A DNA stretch of 64,000 nucleotides from an uncultured Pelagibacteraceae bacterium (GTDB taxonomy: Bacteria; Pseudomonadota; Alphaproteobacteria; Pelagibacterales; AG-422-B15), in NCBI GenBank assembly GCA_902613805.1, contig CACMIV010000001.1, forward strand, positions 1-64,000, written 5' to 3'. Made by a program: the position numbers and the translations under genes. Under the pieces are notes generated by a model. It had not been told where the DNA came from. It saw only the letters and a program-made list of their open reading frames with translations, and ran no database searches. Numbering within the stretch: position 1 is the stretch's first letter; each line of letters begins with the position of its first letter. This document shows, piece after piece, positions 1-7,381 of the stretch.

Positions 1-1152
1 TGGCCCTAAGTCTTTTTCATCTGAGCCATCCATATACATATAAGGATCAGAATTTTCGTGGATATCATCTTCTTGATTAGCTGAAGCATGAATAGATCCT
101 GTTCCATTTACTCGAGCTGCTGGAATTGATGAAACTGTTGAACTATTATTTACTTGTAAATCAATTATTCTCTTTGATGGCTTATCATGAGGTTCTAAAC
201 CAGTCGCAACAACAGAAACTCTGGCTTTACCCTCAAGGTTTTCGTCAAAGATTGATCCAACAATTACATCTGCATCCGGATGAACTTGTTCTCTAATCTC
301 ATTTGTAATTTTATCAACCTCATGCAATGTTAAGTCAGTTCCACCTGTTATATTGATCAATAATCCCTTTGCTCCGTCCAAAGAGTAGTCATCAAGAAGT
401 GGATTTGTAACTGCATTGTGAGCACATTCTATTGCTCTATTGTCGCCAGACGCTTCACCTGTGCCCATCATTGCGCGTCCCATATTATTCATGATTGTCT
501 TAACATCGGCAAAGTCTAAGTTGATTAATCCCGGTACGACCATCAGATCGGTAATGCTTCTTACTCCTGCATGCAAAACATCATCTGCCATTGAAAATGC
601 ATCGGCAAATGTTGTTTTTTCATCAGCAACTTTAAATAAATTTTGATTTGGAATAACAATTGTTGTATCTACTAAATGTTCTAACTCTTTCAGCCCTTGC
701 TCAGCAATTCTCATTCTTCCAGCACCTTCAAATTGAAATGGCTTAGTAACAACTGCTACAGTAAGTATACCCAATTCTCTAGCAACACGCGCTATCACTG
801 GAGCAGCGCCTGTACCAGTACCACCGCCCATACCAGCAGTAATGAAAAGCATGTTTGTGCCTTCAAGCCTCTCCATTATTTCGTGTTTAGTTTCATCAGC
901 TGAGGATTTACCGATATCAGGATGAGAGCCAGCTCCTAATCCCTTCGTAACCTGAACACCTAATTGCATTTTTGAATCACTTAATGATTTAGACAGAGCT
1001 TGTGCATCTGTATTGGCTGCAACAAATTCAACTCCCGATAATCCGGATTGAATCATATTGTTAATTGCATTACCGCCTGCACCACCGACTCCAAATACTG
1101 TTATCTTTGGCTTAAGCTCTTTTAGTTCTGGAACACTTAAATTTAAAACCAT
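1..1152 (-). CDS. ftsZ: Cell division GTPase FtsZ (3' end outside window)
   Basis: Tubulin-like GTPase that polymerises into the Z ring at midcell. The first 384 codons lie in the window; the C-terminal linker and conserved tail run off the left edge. The N-terminal nucleotide fold begins at about residue 17 ([11 protein letters not shown]), the tubulin signature GGGTGTG is at residues 109-115, and the T7 loop NLDFADV is at 211-217, so the GTPase core looks intact. The ATG at 1152 follows a strong GGAGG ribosome site about 8 bases upstream. It lies only 25 bases after the mraZ stop codon, so the two are probably cotranscribed. No ftsA, ftsQ or mur genes intervene, which is unusual for the dcw cluster. 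The identification is secure. Confidence 0.97.
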   Translation of the reverse strand, partial: MVLNLSVPELKELKPKITVFGVGGAGGNAINNMIQSGLSGVEFVAANTDAQALSKSLSDSKMQLGVQVTKGLGAGSHPDIGKSSADETKHEIMERLEGTNMLFITAGMGGGTGTGAAPVIARVARELGILTVAVVTKPFQFEGAGRMRIAEQGLKELEHLVDTTIVIPNQNLFKVADEKTTFADAFSMADDVLHAGVRSITDLMVVPGLINLDFADVKTIMNNMGRAMMGTGEASGDNRAIECAHNAVTNPLLDDYSLDGAKGLLINITGGTDLTLHEVDKITNEIREQVHPDADVIVGSIFDENLEGKARVSVVATGLEPHDKPSKRIIDLQVNNSSTVSSIPAARVNGTGSIHASANQEDDIHENSDPYMYMDGSDEKDLGP

Positions 1153-1177
1153 GAAATTATCCTCCTATTTTCATTAG

Positions 1178-1630
1178 TTATTCATTTTTCCATTTGAGAT
1201 TTGCTAAATTATTTTTTGCATTATCACTTTTTTCTTTTTTGAAAGAATCGTACGTATCAGGATTCCACATTTGAAATGTTTCACCCATACCAACGAAAGA
1301 AACTTGGTCAATAATACCTGCAATAGAGATTAATCCATCAGGTATGATGACTCTGCCTTCTTGATCAAAATGAATTTGATGGCTGTCAGCAAAAATAGAA
1401 GTTGAAAAAGTATTTCTTTCTTCACTGAAGGGACCGGATGTTTCTATCGCATCACTGATCTTTTGCATTCTATTAGCAGTACATCCTTCAATTGATTTAA
1501 GAGTAGGTGAAGGATAACAAATCATGCCCTTCAATCCGTTTTGCTCTAAGACACTTCTAAAAGAAGATGGAACAGAAACACGACCTTTTTTGTCAATGCG
1601 ATTGATGTATGTAGATAGAAACAATGCCAT
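1178..1630 (-). CDS. mraZ: Transcriptional regulator MraZ
   Basis: MraZ is an AbrB-like (SpoVT/AbrB fold) DNA-binding ring protein that represses its own operon, the division and cell-wall cluster. The 150-residue product has two tandem MraZ half-domains: one begins at the N-terminus with the RIDKKGRVSVPSSFR motif, the second has FDQEGRVIIPDGL at about residues 87-99. An upstream in-frame start at 1666 would add 12 residues, but the family starts at MALFLSTY, so 1630 is preferred. A row of five TGGG pentamers lies 48-92 bases upstream of the start, matching a MraZ operator. The next gene downstream is ftsZ rather than the usual rsmH-ftsL. Confidence 0.95.
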   Translation of the reverse strand: MALFLSTYINRIDKKGRVSVPSSFRSVLEQNGLKGMICYPSPTLKSIEGCTANRMQKISDAIETSGPFSEERNTFSTSIFADSHQIHFDQEGRVIIPDGLISIAGIIDQVSFVGMGETFQMWNPDTYDSFKKEKSDNAKNNLANLKWKNE

Positions 1631-1677
1631 TTTTAAAAAAAAGTTAGTTATTAAAATAATCAACAAAATTACCTCAT

Positions 1678-1722
1678 TTGGGTTAAATTGGGATTACTTG
1701 GGATAGTATGGGATTATATGGG
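1678..1722 (+). promoter_or_regulatory. MraZ operator: five (T/A)TGGG boxes at 10-bp spacing
   Basis: Five pentamers TTGGG, TTGGG, TTGGG, ATGGG, ATGGG start at 1678, 1688, 1698, 1708 and 1718, each followed by a 5-base spacer, so they sit exactly one helical turn apart. MraZ is known to bind direct repeats of TGGG-type boxes with 5-base spacers. The row covers the -10 and spacer of a candidate mraZ promoter, so binding would block transcription of mraZ and ftsZ. The TGGG strand is the one opposite to the mraZ coding strand. Known E. coli operators have three boxes; five here is many. Confidence 0.88.
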
Positions 1723-1731
1723 TAATGTCTA
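1703..1731 (-). promoter_or_regulatory. Candidate sigma-70 promoter for mraZ-ftsZ
   Basis: Read on the minus strand there is a -35-like TAGACA (1731-1726), a 17-base spacer and a -10-like TACTAT (1708-1703). This would start transcription near 1696, about 66 bases before the mraZ ATG. The -10 and most of the spacer lie inside the five-box MraZ operator, the expected layout for autorepression. The hexamers match the consensus at 5 of 6 and 4 of 6 positions. A TATAAT at about 1717-1712 is an alternative -10 but lacks a good -35. Confidence 0.5.
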
Positions 1732-1826
1732 TACCTATTTATGATATTTCATTTATAATCAATTATTTAACTAATTTTATACATTAGCCTTTATTTATAA
1801 ACTATTGAAAATTAATGAGAAATTTT

Positions 1827-2183
1827 GCCAGATAATCTATAAGCCGGGTTCTGTGATTTTTTTACAAAAAACCGATAACTATTCATCTAGCTCAATTGTT
1901 ACCAATTGAGTCGTGCGATCAACCCGGTTACAGCCAAGACAAGCCAATGTAACCCTATTTGATCTTGCTCCCAGTGGGGTTTACCATGCCTTTTTTGTTA
2001 CCAAAAAAGCGGTGAGCTCTTACCTCACCTTTTCACCCTTACCCTTAAAATTTCAATTAGGGCGGTTTATTTTCTGCGGCACTTTCCCTAGAGTTGCCTC
2101 CGCCGGGTATTACCCGGCACTGTTGCCTTGTGGAGCCCGGACTTTCCTCTTGACCAGGCCAAGCAGTTATCCAATTATCTGGC
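1827..2183 (-). ncRNA. rnpB: RNase P RNA (class A)
   Basis: Catalytic RNA of RNase P, which matures tRNA 5' ends. On the minus strand it contains the near-universal GAGGAAAGTCCGGGCTCC segment, the GGGTGAAAAGGTGAGGTAAGAG region of the core, and the conserved ACAGAACCCGGCTTAT near the 3' end. Ends were set from a 10-bp perfect P1 helix (GCCAGATAAT with ATTATCTGGC); the mature ends could differ by a few bases. The 357-base length is normal for this class. It lies between ampD and mraZ, an order I associate with Alphaproteobacteria. Confidence 0.97.
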
Positions 2184-2191
2184 TGAAAGGG

Positions 2192-2218
2192 TTTATACTC
2201 TTAAAAGATATTGGTCAA
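2192..2218 (-). promoter_or_regulatory. Candidate rnpB promoter
   Basis: Minus strand: TTGACC (2218-2213) and TATAAA (2197-2192) lie just before the 5' end of RNase P RNA, placing a start near 2185. The spacer is 15 bases, shorter than ideal. The -35 hexamer overlaps the TGA stop of the amidase gene, so RNase P RNA would have its own promoter inside the end of the upstream gene. Confidence 0.5.
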
Positions 2219-2931
2219 GCCCCTCTTTGAAGAGATATAAGTTGTCTCAGATATCCCAACAATTTGCGCTTAACTGTAAAATCCTCTAACTCTTCGGGAC
2301 AATAGTGACTTTCAAAAGCGTAAATAACTTGCAGTGTTTCTTTATCCATTAAACTCGATAAAGTAATTTTATAGCCAAAATCTCTTAGTAACTGTTGTAA
2401 AGATTTAATCTCTGAAGTTCTTAGCGGCGTTTTTGAATTATTTTTTTTTGGTAAAATTACTAAGCCTTTTGCAGCCAACTTGTGCCAAGGAAATAAATAT
2501 CCTGGATCAATTTTTCGTAGCGGGGCAATATCTGAGTGGCCTAAAACATTACATTTTTTTATTTTATACTTTGTCTGCAGACTTTCGATTAATGATATAA
2601 GTGATTTTATCTGAGATGACTTAAAAATGTGATAGCCAAATTCTTTGCCCTTATTTTGTAGCTCTATGCCTATAGACTTTGAGTTTAAATTTCTATCTTT
2701 TTTCCAATTAGATATGCCCGCATGCCAAGCAATATCTTTATCATTTACGAGTTGGGTAATTTTTCCTCCTTCATTAATAAAATAATGTGCGCTCACTTTA
2801 TATTTTTTTGATTTAAGTCTTCTTATTGATGCCTGCGCTGTTTTCATTCCAGTATAATGTATGATTATATATTTTATATTTCTTCTTTGTACTTGCTCAA
2901 AATTTGGGGATTTTAGATATTCAATTTTCAT
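2215..2931 (-). CDS. ampD: AmpD-type N-acetylmuramoyl-L-alanine amidase
   Basis: Zinc amidase that cleaves the bond between N-acetylmuramic acid and the stem peptide, used in peptidoglycan recycling. The Amidase_2 fold spans about residues 5-150, with zinc ligands H25 (IIIHYTG), H132 (LGHSDIAP) and D142 (KIDPG). Residues about 170-235 resemble a degenerate C-terminal peptidoglycan-binding helical domain, as in other alphaproteobacterial members. No signal peptide is evident, which favours a cytosolic recycling role over an exported autolysin. The start overlaps the stop of the EamA gene by 4 bases (ATGA), so the two are translationally coupled; rnpB follows. Confidence 0.9.
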   Translation of the reverse strand: MKIEYLKSPNFEQVQRRNIKYIIIHYTGMKTAQASIRRLKSKKYKVSAHYFINEGGKITQLVNDKDIAWHAGISNWKKDRNLNSKSIGIELQNKGKEFGYHIFKSSQIKSLISLIESLQTKYKIKKCNVLGHSDIAPLRKIDPGYLFPWHKLAAKGLVILPKKNNSKTPLRTSEIKSLQQLLRDFGYKITLSSLMDKETLQVIYAFESHYCPEELEDFTVKRKLLGYLRQLISLQRGA

Positions 2932-3827
2932 GGCGAACTCGATACTTTTTCCTCTTCGGGTTCTCTCATCATTACAATAGCAACTCCCGTGAATGACATG
3001 GTTGCACCAAGGATAATCTTAAATGTAAGCACTTCATTAAATCCTTCATAGAGAGAAAAATAAGAAATAATCAATGCATTTATTATCGCAAGTACTGGAG
3101 CAAGGAGTGTTAGAGGTGTAATTTTTGATAATTCATATTTTGTTATTAAATAATAAAAACCTGCATGGCCAATAGCTGTTGCAGCAAACGCTGTAAATAA
3201 TATTGCTCCCCAACCAATTATGGATGCATTTAAAATCAAGTCTAATTGATTTTCCTCAACTAAAAATGAAATCGTTGACAAGAATAAAAAGCTTATAAAG
3301 GCAATCCAAGCTTGTAGATCAAACACTTTAACATCTTTTAACTTCTTCATAAAAAGAAGGCTAATAGCAATAGATAAAGCTGCCAATAATGCATAATAAA
3401 CGCCACCGAGATCAGAAAATATTGTTGGTTCAAAAATCAAAATAATTACTCCTCCAAATGCAAGGACTATTCCAAGGATACGCCTCCACTTAATTACCTC
3501 GCCTAAAAATATAACTGATAAGATAGTTGCAAATGGTACACCTAATTGAAGAACCACCGCAACAGAGGAAATAAATTCAGAATTATCGAGTGCAAGATAG
3601 AAAAATGCAAAATGAATGCCTCCCCCTAATATAGAAATAATTAAAATGTTAGTCATTTGGCCGCGGTGAATTTTCAAAAAGGGTATGAGTAAAACTGCAA
3701 TGATTAGAAATCTCATTGTCGTAAATAAAAATGGTGGAAATTCACTTACACCGATTTTTGCAGAAATAAATGCCAGTCCCCACGCTAGATTAATGGATAA
3801 TACAATGAATATGTCAATTGTTCTCAA
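2928..3827 (-). CDS. EamA/DMT-family metabolite transporter
   Basis: Drug/metabolite transporter family protein of 299 residues with about ten predicted membrane helices forming two EamA repeats (roughly residues 5-140 and 145-285). The first helix carries the usual NLAWGLAFISAK motif. The substrate cannot be read from sequence; relatives export amino acids or other small metabolites. The start is a TTG at 3827, because upstream ATGs in this frame are cut off by stops; no clear ribosome site is visible. It overlaps ampD by 4 bases. It is divergent from mlaA across a 94-base gap that must hold both promoters. Confidence 0.88.
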   Translation of the reverse strand: MRTIDIFIVLSINLAWGLAFISAKIGVSEFPPFLFTTMRFLIIAVLLIPFLKIHRGQMTNILIISILGGGIHFAFFYLALDNSEFISSVAVVLQLGVPFATILSVIFLGEVIKWRRILGIVLAFGGVIILIFEPTIFSDLGGVYYALLAALSIAISLLFMKKLKDVKVFDLQAWIAFISFLFLSTISFLVEENQLDLILNASIIGWGAILFTAFAATAIGHAGFYYLITKYELSKITPLTLLAPVLAIINALIISYFSLYEGFNEVLTFKIILGATMSFTGVAIVMMREPEEEKVSSSP

Positions 3828-3921
3828 TACTGGCTCATTTCTGTATCATTTCCTAACTATAATACGATTACACTAAAATATTAATTTGATTAGAAAATTT
3901 ATATAGAATAGCATTATTTCA

Positions 3922-4743
3922 ATGAAATATAGAATATTAATAGTTTTATTTCTAAGTTCTATTCTTGTATTGCAAGGATGTGCTTCAAAAGAAGCTTCGG
4001 TAAACTATAACAATTCTGAAACTAAAATAGTTAGCGTTAATGACCCACTTGAAAAAGTAAATCGTGTGGTCTTTCAATTTAATATTATTTTCGATAAGCT
4101 CATCTTAAGGCCAATTGCCGTTACCTATAAAGCCATTGTTCCAGAGTTCGTTCGAAACAGAGTTACATATTCATTAAATAATTTAGGCATGCCAATCACA
4201 GCTGTAAATAATGTATTACAAGGAGAGTTAAGAAAGGCTGGAGTATCAACATCTCGATTTATTATTAACTCAACTATTGGAATACTTGGGTTCTTTGACC
4301 CGGCAGCAAGTATGGGTCTAGTAGCCGAAAACGAAGACTTTGGACAAACTTTAAGCGTATGGGGTGTTGAGTCTGGTCCATACTTAGTTTTACCTTTCTT
4401 AGGACCTTCCACACCAAGAGACTTTGCAGGCATGCTATCAACATCACTGTTGGATCCAATGTATCAAGTGGGAGGTGGGTCTGCTCCTGACTCTCTAAGA
4501 ACTTACAGAATGGGCACTGGCGCAGTCGACTTTAGATCCCAAAATATAGAAATTCTTGATGATCTACAAAACAATTCTATTGATTACTATGCGGCAGTGA
4601 GAAGCTTTTATTCTCAAGGAAGAGAGAGTCAGGCCTCAAATAACTTAGAAAGTAATACGCAAGATCAAGAAAATGATATTTTTGATGACTTTGCTATCGA
4701 TGAAAGTTATGTAGGTCCAGATATTGAGATTATTTATGATTAA
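3922..4743 (+). CDS. mlaA: Outer-membrane lipid asymmetry lipoprotein MlaA (VacJ)
   Basis: Outer-membrane lipoprotein that removes mislocalised phospholipids from the outer leaflet and passes them to periplasmic MlaC. It has a type II signal peptide with lipobox LQGC and lipidated C20. The VacJ domain spans about residues 40-235 with typical segments NDPLEKVNRVVFQFN, NSTIGILGFFDPA and LPFLGPSTPRD. A short acidic tail follows. The next gene, mlaC, overlaps its end by 8 bases. The inner-membrane partners MlaFED are not in this window. Confidence 0.94.
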   Translation: MKYRILIVLFLSSILVLQGCASKEASVNYNNSETKIVSVNDPLEKVNRVVFQFNIIFDKLILRPIAVTYKAIVPEFVRNRVTYSLNNLGMPITAVNNVLQGELRKAGVSTSRFIINSTIGILGFFDPAASMGLVAENEDFGQTLSVWGVESGPYLVLPFLGPSTPRDFAGMLSTSLLDPMYQVGGGSAPDSLRTYRMGTGAVDFRSQNIEILDDLQNNSIDYYAAVRSFYSQGRESQASNNLESNTQDQENDIFDDFAIDESYVGPDIEIIYD

Positions 4744-5335
4744 AATTAAATATTTAAGCAGGATTTTAATTTTTTTGCTTTCTTTTACGATTTACTCCCA
4801 AAGCTCAGAGTTCGCTCAAGAAGAGGATTTTGTTTCAAAGTTCGCAGAGCAAGCAATTGAGATTTTAAGTGATGAGGGTATTAGTGAAAATGAAAAAACG
4901 TCCCGTTTTACCGATGTGGTAATGAATGCCATTGACCTAAATTTAATTTCAAAATTCGTACTCTCTAAAACTTGGAAAAATGCAACAGATGAACAAAAAG
5001 AAAGATATTTGATTGCATTTAAAGATTATTTTATCAACTCCTATGCAAATAAGCTTGATCAATACTCTGGAGAGCAAGTTCAAATTGTTGGGTCTGAAGC
5101 TGCAGGAAAATACGTAATTGTTGAAAGTAATATTGTACGAGAAGGAACTGATACTTTAAAAATAAATTTAAAGTGGAGACTGATTAATAGAGACGGTGAT
5201 ATAAAAATAATTGATCTGAATATTGAAGGTATCAGTCTTGTAATTGCACAAAGAGAAGAGTTTCAGTCATTTCTAGCAAATAATGATAATGATATAAATA
5301 AATTAATCGATAAGATTATTACTGTTTCTAATTAA
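4736..5335 (+). CDS. mlaC: Periplasmic phospholipid-binding protein MlaC (Ttg2D)
   Basis: Periplasmic shuttle carrying phospholipid between MlaA at the outer membrane and the MlaFEDB complex at the inner membrane. The 199-residue product begins with a hydrophobic signal sequence (residues 1-22) followed by a Tol_Tol_Ttg2-type domain; the segment LSKTWKNATDEQKERYLIAFKDYF is typical, with helical N-terminal half and beta-rich C-terminal half. A TTG start at 4724 is possible, but the ATG at 4736 gives a cleaner signal peptide. It overlaps mlaA by 8 bases, indicating one transcript. The downstream rhodanese gene is convergent. Confidence 0.9.
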   Translation: MIKIKYLSRILIFLLSFTIYSQSSEFAQEEDFVSKFAEQAIEILSDEGISENEKTSRFTDVVMNAIDLNLISKFVLSKTWKNATDEQKERYLIAFKDYFINSYANKLDQYSGEQVQIVGSEAAGKYVIVESNIVREGTDTLKINLKWRLINRDGDIKIIDLNIEGISLVIAQREEFQSFLANNDNDINKLIDKIITVSN

Positions 5336-5345
5336 TTCTTTAAAA

Positions 5346-5717
5346 TTATTTTGATGGCAAGCCACTTGGTTTCCAGCCAATAACAAATCCGTCCTCAACA
5401 TTGTAAAGATTTTGATAACCATTTGACTCCAATATTAAAGCAGCATGCATGGACCTTGCCCCTGACTTACAAATAAAGTAAATTTTCGAATTTTTTGAAA
5501 TTCCATAAGAATTGAATTGATCCAAAAAATTAGTGTTTTCATCACCTTCTTCATTAATAAGTGTTAATTCTATGTATCGAGCATCAAAAGACTCATTATC
5601 GACTCTTCCAAACGTTTCCCATTCATTAGGTGTGCGCACATCAATTAAATATGCATCTTTATTTTCTTTAATTGTGCTATAACAGTTTTCTGCAGATATA
5701 TTTTTTATATTACTCAT
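5346..5717 (-). CDS. Rhodanese-domain sulfurtransferase
   Basis: Single-domain rhodanese of 123 residues, likely cytosolic. The structural motif YLIDVRTPNEW is at about residues 23-33. The active-site loop CKSGAR carries the catalytic cysteine C83 and R88, so it should be able to carry persulfide sulfur. The physiological acceptor is unknown. It is the last gene of a minus-strand run beginning with a methyltransferase (5961-6749) and a DUF2805 protein (5720-5959), with 2 bases to the latter. Confidence 0.9.
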   Translation of the reverse strand: MSNIKNISAENCYSTIKENKDAYLIDVRTPNEWETFGRVDNESFDARYIELTLINEEGDENTNFLDQFNSYGISKNSKIYFICKSGARSMHAALILESNGYQNLYNVEDGFVIGWKPSGLPSK

Positions 5718-5719
5718 TG

Positions 5720-5959
5720 CTATGATTTCTGATTAGATGATTTAAATCGATCTGAAATTGGACTAATTTTAGTTTTTCTTCCCCTTACTCGCTTTCTCCA
5801 CATTAAAAAAGAAGATCTTTTCATATTCTCTTTCATTATTTTAATAACTTCTTTCTCTTGTATTCCAAATTGTTTCCGAATATCAGCAAAAGTTGTTCTA
5901 TCTTCCCAGGCCATTTCTATAACGCGATCGATGTCTGACTGCGATAGGTTATTGTCCAT
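5720..5959 (-). CDS. DUF2805/TIGR03643-family protein
   Basis: Small 79-residue basic protein of a widespread but uncharacterised family. The N-terminal half looks like a helix-turn-helix (SQSDIDRVIEMAWEDRTTFADIRKQFGIQEKEVIKIM); the family core SFLMWRKRVRGRKTK follows, with a polar tail. A nucleic-acid-binding role is plausible from the HTH-like pattern and the basic tail, but none is established. It sits 1 base from the methyltransferase gene and 2 bases from the rhodanese gene, so these three form one transcript. Confidence 0.85.
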   Translation of the reverse strand: MDNNLSQSDIDRVIEMAWEDRTTFADIRKQFGIQEKEVIKIMKENMKRSSFLMWRKRVRGRKTKISPISDRFKSSNQKS

Positions 5960-5960
5960 A

Positions 5961-6749
5961 TTAGGTTGAAATTTTTACAGCTTGAAAATTACCAGGGCGA
6001 TGTTCCCCTTTTTCCACAACGCCAAGAAGTTTTTTCCAAATTTCAAGTGCACCGTCTGCCTCTTCTTTTCCTATTAAACTTACAACGTCATCATAAAGTG
6101 GCCCTTTTATATCTGATATTTCTGTCTTAACTTTATTGAGGTACCATTTATTACGATCATTTAATGAAAGAACTTTAAATCCTGTTTCTTTTAAAAGACT
6201 TTCGTACTTTTCTAATGAGCACATAAACATATCGAGGCCTTCTGCAGCAATATATTCTTTCATCTGCTCCGATGGTTCGTTGTCATCATTTCTCATCCAA
6301 TCTCCAACTGCAAGAATACCATCATCAGCTAAAATCTCGTTTATCTCTTTAAGCAAGTTTTTTTTATCAATAATATGTAAAAATGCTTCTTTACTAAATA
6401 CTACCTCAAAACTTTTATCTTCAAATTTATATTCACCTGGCTTTGTACAAATAAATTTTGCTTTATCAGATAAATTTTTCTTTAACGCTAAATTATTTGC
6501 GGTTTCAATTACTAGCGGTTCAGGATCTATTCCAATTACTTCCTTTGCACCATATTGTTCAATCATATGAAAAACTGCACCGCCCGTTCCGCATCCAATA
6601 TCCAGAACTTTTTTATTTTTTAGATTTAATCCCTTTAAAATCTGATCAATTTCTTCTGTCCCACCAGGTGAGAGAAAACCTTCACCCCAAACAGTTTTGA
6701 GCATATTTAGTTGTTTGGGGCCGTAATGTCCTTCGTCGGTTAAGCTCAT
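5961..6749 (-). CDS. Phosphoethanolamine N-methyltransferase-like SAM enzyme
   Basis: Class I SAM-dependent methyltransferase of 262 residues. The SAM motif VLDIGCGTGG is at residues 48-57, acidic motif II GIDPEP follows, and the region SKEAFLHIIDKK is typical. Before motif I lies WGEGFLSPGG (21-30), close to the FGE(G/N)(F/Y)(I/V)S(S/T)GG signature of plant, nematode and Plasmodium phosphoethanolamine methyltransferases. The likely reaction is N-methylation of an amine such as phosphoethanolamine or a glycine-type substrate; which one cannot be decided here. First gene of a run with DUF2805 and rhodanese genes. Confidence 0.75.
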   Translation of the reverse strand: MSLTDEGHYGPKQLNMLKTVWGEGFLSPGGTEEIDQILKGLNLKNKKVLDIGCGTGGAVFHMIEQYGAKEVIGIDPEPLVIETANNLALKKNLSDKAKFICTKPGEYKFEDKSFEVVFSKEAFLHIIDKKNLLKEINEILADDGILAVGDWMRNDDNEPSEQMKEYIAAEGLDMFMCSLEKYESLLKETGFKVLSLNDRNKWYLNKVKTEISDIKGPLYDDVVSLIGKEEADGALEIWKKLLGVVEKGEHRPGNFQAVKIST

Positions 6750-6856
6750 ATTATTAATGATATGTTTTAGATGATCTAATTGTTTTGTTTAAATCAATTA
6801 AACTTAAATTACATTTTCTTTTGATAACCAGCTTAATTACAGGTGGAAGTAAATTT

Positions 6857-6988
6857 TTAAACTTTACTCGCCTTACCAAAATATCTTGCTGCTTCATCAT
6901 ATGACCTATTTGCGTAAAATTTAGAAATACACAAAAGTATTAAGTGCAAAGGTATGCCAAATAACAGCTCTGGTAGATCTAAATTCAT
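6857..6988 (-). CDS. Possible 43-aa membrane-anchored small protein
   Basis: An ATG-initiated minus-strand ORF of 43 codons fills half of the 260-base gap between the ABM-fold gene and the methyltransferase gene. It starts 21 bases after the stop of the ABM-fold gene. Residues about 7-22 are hydrophobic (PELLFGIPLHLILLCI) and the rest is soluble and charged (YDEAARYFGKASKV), the layout of a small single-pass protein. The ribosome site is weak. I do not recognise a family. It could be spurious; conservation in relatives would decide. Confidence 0.4.
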   Translation of the reverse strand: MNLDLPELLFGIPLHLILLCISKFYANRSYDEAARYFGKASKV

Positions 6989-7009
6989 AAAAGATCTTAA
7001 CCTGATTTA

Positions 7010-7303
7010 TCAACTATAATCAAGAACAACCGTTCCTGAAACAGGATCAGTTACTCCTAATTCAGGAGATAATTCCTCAAGTAAGTGCCTCACTTTATCT
7101 AAGTTTCCAATCATATTTTCTCTTTGTGCGGCAATGGCTTCCTCGGATTCCCAAATTCCAATAAAACAATATGTACGGTCTCCTGTTTTAAAAAGACGAC
7201 TCATTTTTTGACCCGGTAAATTTTCAAAACTTTTGTTTATTTCCAGGTATTCTTCTTCACAACCTTCTTTAACTTTAAACCTCACAGCATTACAAAATTC
7301 CAT
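7010..7303 (-). CDS. ABM-fold (dimeric alpha/beta barrel) protein
   Basis: Small 97-residue protein resembling the antibiotic-biosynthesis-monooxygenase superfamily: N-terminal strand VRFKVKEGCEEEYLEI, central CFIGIWESEEAIAAQRENM, and a C-terminal strand. Members are monooxygenases, heme-degrading enzymes or simple ligand-binding dimers; no catalytic residues can be assigned here. AGGAG lies about 6 bases before the ATG. It lies 78 bases after the beta-propeller gene and may be the tail of the transporter-GST-propeller operon. Confidence 0.7.
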   Translation of the reverse strand: MEFCNAVRFKVKEGCEEEYLEINKSFENLPGQKMSRLFKTGDRTYCFIGIWESEEAIAAQRENMIGNLDKVRHLLEELSPELGVTDPVSGTVVLDYS

Positions 7304-7381
7304 ATTTTATCTCCTATATTTTGTTTTTTACAAATTCTAATTAAAATACTTACCTTTGAAAGAATAAATATTAGTTCAAAT

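Noticed and set aside
440-903. Two 68-codon plus-strand frames inside ftsZ.
   Set aside because: Antisense shadows of the ftsZ coding sequence; ftsZ on the minus strand is certain.
1913-2230. Open frame of 105 codons on the plus strand.
   Set aside because: It runs antisense through RNase P RNA; the conserved RNA motifs on the other strand explain the sequence and the peptide has no recognisable features.
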